From Candidatus Hydrogenedentota bacterium (GTDB lineage: Bacteria > Hydrogenedentota > Hydrogenedentia > Hydrogenedentales > CAITNO01), in contig DSBB01000238.1 in NCBI GenBank assembly GCA_011046175.1, positions 1 through 7,695 of the forward strand: 7,695 nucleotides of DNA, given 5' to 3'. The translations under genes were made by a program, and so were the position numbers. Numbering within the stretch: the first letter of the stretch is position 1; each line of letters starts with the position of its first letter. Below are positions 4,632 through 7,695 of the stretch, piece by piece. The notes beneath the pieces were generated by a model. The model was not told the origin of the DNA and made no database searches. It worked only from the letters and a program-made list of their open reading frames with translations.

Positions 4632-7259
4632 ATGAATATAACTTCTCTGTTGTTCATAAGTCATGTTTGCATTATTGCGGCGCAACCCGTTCTCATCCCC
4701 GAAGACGCATGGCATATCCAATCCGGCGCAAGGATTGAACAAACGGGCGAAACGTTGTCAATGCCCGGTGCGGCTATAAACGGTTGGTACGCCGTTACCG
4801 TGCCGAAGACCGTATTGGCGGGGTTGGTTGACAACGGCGTGTATCCGGACCCTTATTATGGATTAAACCTGAAAAGCGTTCCCGGTTATCAGGACGGCTT
4901 GTGGCTGGTGCAAAAGGAGGACAGCCCTTTCCGCGACCCGTGGTGGTATCGGGTCGAGTTCGACTTGCCGGCAAATACAGACAAGCGGATTTACACGCTC
5001 CATTTTGACGGACTCAATTATGAGGCGAACATTTGGCTCAACGGAAATAAGATTGCCGATCGCCGGGAAGTTATCGGCATGTTTCGACGTTTTGAATTTC
5101 CCGTGACGGAGTTCCTGAATTTTGGCGGCAAAAACGCGCTGGCGGTGGAAATTATTCCGCCCGGCCTGTTGCCGAAACTGGAATACAAAACCAAGCAGGT
5201 GGAAGCCACCACAGGGTGGGACGACCACAATCCCCAACCGCCGGACATGAACATGGGCCTGTGGCGGCCGGTATACCTTCGCGAGCAGGGGGCCGTCAGT
5301 ATTCGACACCCCTATGTGGAGAGCGAACTGGATGTGCCGGGACTTGAGCGGGCGCGGCTTACCGTTTCCGCGTGGTTGCGCAACAACACCACTGAAAAGG
5401 TCGCATGTACCTTTTCCGGCGTGATTGAAGACCGTGTTTTCGCGCAGCCCGTAACGCTCGACCCCGGCGAGATGCGGGAAGTGTTTTTCAGACCAGAGAG
5501 GTTTGACATGTTAATCGTCAATAACCCCCGCGTTTGGTGGCCGCATCCTGTCGGTCCGCAGGAGATGTACGCTCTGAAAACTGAGGTCGAGGTGGATGGA
5601 ATGGTTTCAGACACCGCCGGCGCCGATTTCGGCATTCGCGAAATTACCACTTACATCAGTAAAGACGACTGGCGGGGCTACCAGGTGAACGGACGCAACA
5701 TCCTCGTTCGCGGCGGCGCATGGATGACTATTGACATGCTGCTCAATCTTGACGAGGACTTGTATGATGCGCTGGTGCGTCACGCCCGCGAGGCGAACCT
5801 GAACATGCTGCGGTCGGAGGGATTTTCCGTTCGCGAACTCGCCCCGTTTTACAACGCCTGCGACCGATACGGCGTCATGGTTACCCAGCAGATTTTCGGG
5901 CGCAATATTCCCGACGAACCGTTGGCCATTGCCTGTATCGAGGACATGATGTTGCGCATCCGCAATCATCCCAGCTTGGCGCATTTCCTCGGACATGACG
6001 AGACGTTTCCAACGGAAACCCTTGACGCCGCCTATCGGGAATTGATTGAAAAACATCGCGTCAAACGCAGCTATCAACCCCACTCGGGCACGTTTAACAT
6101 TGCGACCCGCGCAAAGACCGGCGGCACACGCACCGGTACGAGGGAATTGTGGACATATGCGGGGCCGGCTCACTACCATTTCGTCGAAAAACGCAAGTAC
6201 GACACGGCATGGGGATTTGCCCAATCCGGAGGGATCGGCGGCATACTCGCCGCGCGGGACAGTATCCGTGAAATGATGCCCGAAAGCGCGCTCTGGCCGG
6301 TTAAAAATAATGAAACATGGTCGTTTCACACCGTCTTGCAGGGAACTGAGTACTTCGACGCCGTCTTCAAAATGATGGAACGGAAATACGGCGCGCCCAC
6401 CGATTTTGACGATTTCTGTGACAAACTCTATGCCATGAACTATAACAGCGCGCGCGGCATGTACGAAGCCTATGCGAGGCACAAATACGAGGCGCTGGGT
6501 ATTACCACATGGAAATACAACGCAGCATGGCCCGCCGCCCTTACATGGCAGTATGTTGATTGGTATAAACGCGCATCCGCCGCCTATTACGGGGCGAAAA
6601 AAGCCTGTACGCCCCTGCACGCCCTCTATGGATACAACGATAACAGCATCCACGTAACAAACAGCTATTATCACCCCCGGAACGATATGAAACTGACGTA
6701 CGCCGTGTACGATATTCATGCGTCGAAAGTCTCTGAAAAAACGGTTGCCGTTTCTGTTGAAGCGGACGCGAGCGTCCAGGTCGCCACCATCCAGCCGCCC
6801 GAAGACATAAGCGACACTTGGTTCCTTAAACTGGAATTGCGCGACAACGCGAATGAGGTGTTGTCGAATAACGTCTACTGGCTGTCGCACACGCCGGATG
6901 TCCCCGGGCGTTCCGGAAACGTTGACGGCGTATTCACCGTGGAGCCGCAGTCGGTTGCGGATTTTACCGCATTGCAATCGCTGCCCGAGGTCGCCCTTGA
7001 CATTTCCATAAGTGACGGCGTCGGTCCGGATGAAAAGACCTATGTTGTGGACATCGCCAATCCTTCACAGCATATCGCCTTTATGGTGGAAACGGCGCTC
7101 GTGAATCCGGAAACCGGCTTCGAAATTGCGCCCACTTACTGGAGCGACAACTTCCTCATCCTCTTCCCCGGCGAATCACGCGCCCTCACGGCAATCACGC
7201 CCGCAACCACAACCAAGCCGCAATTACGTGTACAAGGTTTCAACATTGAAAGCAGATAA
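4632..7259 (+). CDS. Glycoside hydrolase family 2 protein, exo-beta-D-glucosaminidase (CsxA)-like, with nucleophile Glu apparently replaced by Ser
   Basis: This 875-residue GH2 multidomain protein has a sugar-binding jelly roll at about 25-215 (VYPDPYYGLNL 70-80, WWYRVEF 104-110, LHFDGLNYEANIWLNG 123-138, GMFRRFEF 149-156, MGLWRPVYLR 208-217) and an Ig-like domain at about 220-335. A TIM barrel at about 340-640 (VNGRNILVRGGAW from 352) and C-terminal beta domains, including NVYWLS at 747-752, follow. This order and these motifs are those of chitosan-type exo-beta-D-glucosaminidases, which release glucosamine from non-reducing ends. The acid/base Asp of CsxA enzymes (GSD) corresponds to D456 in LGHDE. 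The nucleophile context AWSFNSE reads AWGFAQS (526-532), so Ser532 stands where Glu is expected, 76 residues after D456. It may be inactive, sugar-binding or mechanistically altered. The N-terminus (residues 3-17) is hydrophobic but lacks basic residues, so export is likely but unproven. AAGGAAG at 4619-4625 supports the start. Family is certain; substrate is inferred. Confidence 0.88.
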   Translation: MNITSLLFISHVCIIAAQPVLIPEDAWHIQSGARIEQTGETLSMPGAAINGWYAVTVPKTVLAGLVDNGVYPDPYYGLNLKSVPGYQDGLWLVQKEDSPFRDPWWYRVEFDLPANTDKRIYTLHFDGLNYEANIWLNGNKIADRREVIGMFRRFEFPVTEFLNFGGKNALAVEIIPPGLLPKLEYKTKQVEATTGWDDHNPQPPDMNMGLWRPVYLREQGAVSIRHPYVESELDVPGLERARLTVSAWLRNNTTEKVACTFSGVIEDRVFAQPVTLDPGEMREVFFRPERFDMLIVNNPRVWWPHPVGPQEMYALKTEVEVDGMVSDTAGADFGIREITTYISKDDWRGYQVNGRNILVRGGAWMTIDMLLNLDEDLYDALVRHAREANLNMLRSEGFSVRELAPFYNACDRYGVMVTQQIFGRNIPDEPLAIACIEDMMLRIRNHPSLAHFLGHDETFPTETLDAAYRELIEKHRVKRSYQPHSGTFNIATRAKTGGTRTGTRELWTYAGPAHYHFVEKRKYDTAWGFAQSGGIGGILAARDSIREMMPESALWPVKNNETWSFHTVLQGTEYFDAVFKMMERKYGAPTDFDDFCDKLYAMNYNSARGMYEAYARHKYEALGITTWKYNAAWPAALTWQYVDWYKRASAAYYGAKKACTPLHALYGYNDNSIHVTNSYYHPRNDMKLTYAVYDIHASKVSEKTVAVSVEADASVQVATIQPPEDISDTWFLKLELRDNANEVLSNNVYWLSHTPDVPGRSGNVDGVFTVEPQSVADFTALQSLPEVALDISISDGVGPDEKTYVVDIANPSQHIAFMVETALVNPETGFEIAPTYWSDNFLILFPGESRALTAITPATTTKPQLRVQGFNIESR

Positions 7260-7265
7260 AAACGC

Positions 7266-7306
7266 AAAAAAAAAGGTTGCACGTTAAGAACAGCTTATGC
7301 TATAAC
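7266..7306 (+). promoter_or_regulatory. Promoter with A-tract for the lipoprotein gene
   Basis: TTGCAC (7277-7282) and an extended -10, TGCTATAAC (7298-7306), are separated by 18 nt. A run of nine A (7266-7274) lies directly upstream of the -35, in the position of an UP element. Initiation near 7313 would give a leader of about 84 nt. This is the most complete promoter in the window. Confidence 0.6.
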
Positions 7307-7334
7307 ACTTTCGTCATTTGGGATTAGAGTGGTG

Positions 7335-7351
7335 TCTGCCATGGGGGCAGA
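7335..7351 (+). other. Hairpin in the lipoprotein mRNA leader
   Basis: TCTGCC (7335-7340) and GGCAGA (7346-7351) form a perfect 6-bp stem with an ATGGG loop, extendable by a few wobble or AT pairs. A pyrimidine-rich, T-rich stretch (TATTTCTTTCTCT) follows. It lies about 20 nt after the predicted transcription start and 45 nt before the ATG. It could stabilise the mRNA or act as a weak attenuator; the T-tract is too broken for a confident terminator call. Confidence 0.4.
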
Positions 7352-7396
7352 TATTTCTTTCTCTAACCGTTTTACAGAGCACAGGAGGATTGGCTC

Positions 7397-7695
7397 ATGA
7401 AAAAAGTTCTATGTGTGGGATTGTTGTGTGCTGTTGGTTTTGCGCTTAGTGGTTGTCCGATACTCAATGCGAATATCGCGAAGAATGTTATCGGAGAATG
7501 GCAATGGATAAGAGCCGCTGCTGTTCTTTCACCGGAGACGGTGGAAAATATCGGCGAAGAGGACGGTTATGCCAATGAAACGGTTGCAAACAACTTCGCA
7601 AATGAAGGAAGAAAAAGGAAAACGATCACGTTTTCCGAAAATGGCAACTTTACGTACTTGGAAGAAACGTGGCGGCCTGATCGAGAGGCTAATAG
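7397..7695 (+). CDS. Small lipoprotein, possibly lipocalin-like, 3'-truncated
   Basis: The frame is open from ATG 7397 to the window end, giving 99 codons with the C-terminus missing. The N-terminus is a lipoprotein signal: MKK, a hydrophobic core, then the lipobox LSGC with the lipidated Cys at 20. The product should be membrane-anchored, and the residue after Cys is Pro. The mature part contains IGEWQW (about 34-39) and ITFSENGNFTY (about 80-90). This G-x-W plus ITFSxxGxF pattern is common in small beta-barrel, lipocalin-like or copper-resistance NlpE-like lipoproteins. The middle is acidic and Asn-rich. AGGAGGA at 7383-7389 is a strong Shine-Dalgarno, 7 nt before the start. It has its own promoter and leader hairpin and is probably not in an operon with the GH2 gene. 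Its coding sequence is more AT-rich than its neighbours. The lipoprotein call is strong; the fold is a guess and the ligand unknown. Confidence 0.85.
   Translation, partial: MKKVLCVGLLCAVGFALSGCPILNANIAKNVIGEWQWIRAAAVLSPETVENIGEEDGYANETVANNFANEGRKRKTITFSENGNFTYLEETWRPDREAN

Noticed and set aside
5607..6977. Long minus-strand open frame (456 codons) opposite the GH2 gene
   Set aside because: It lies entirely within a clearly recognised GH2 coding region, its translation shows no family motifs, and no ribosome site or promoter supports it. It is a composition shadow.
7260..7280. Intrinsic terminator after the GH2 gene (GCAA...TTGC around the A9 tract)
   Set aside because: The possible stem is only 4 bp with no U-run after it. 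The A-tract is better explained as an upstream promoter element.

Overview
The window is a compact, all-plus-strand stretch of a bacterial chromosome of moderate GC content. It has seven protein genes, short gaps, and no sign of insertion sequences, phage, CRISPR or stable RNA genes. The mix of housekeeping genes (tRNA and rRNA modification, NAD synthesis), a large polysaccharide-type glycosidase and a lipoprotein suggests an uncultured, free-living, probably Gram-negative carbohydrate degrader. PVC, FCB or Hydrogenedentes-like phyla would fit, but that placement is an impression and not shown by the sequence.

Layout. (1) 1-603 is the 3' part of a ribulose-5-phosphate 3-epimerase-like TIM barrel that appears to have lost all four metal/catalytic ligands. 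(2) 615-1721 is mnmA (tRNA 2-thiouridylase), 11 nt downstream and probably co-transcribed. (3) An extended -10 promoter at about 1740 precedes a tight three-gene operon. It holds a zinc-finger plus one-TM protein (1824-2174), a TM-anchored TPR-like protein (2191-2631), and rlmB (2628-3362), which overlaps its neighbour through a GTGA junction. (4) nadA (3482-4558) follows a 119-nt gap with a second extended -10 and a short leader that can fold into alternative helices, including one over the Shine-Dalgarno. (5) 4632-7259 is a large GH2 protein most like exo-beta-D-glucosaminidases (CsxA type), with Ser where the nucleophile Glu is expected. (6) A promoter with an A9 tract and a leader hairpin precedes a small lipoprotein (7397 onward), cut by the window end.

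The genes do not form one pathway. The points most worth a second look are two apparent pseudoenzymes (epimerase-like and GH2), the structured nadA leader, and the uncharacterised zinc-finger/TPR membrane pair tied to rlmB. All family calls were made by reading motifs from memory, without database searches.
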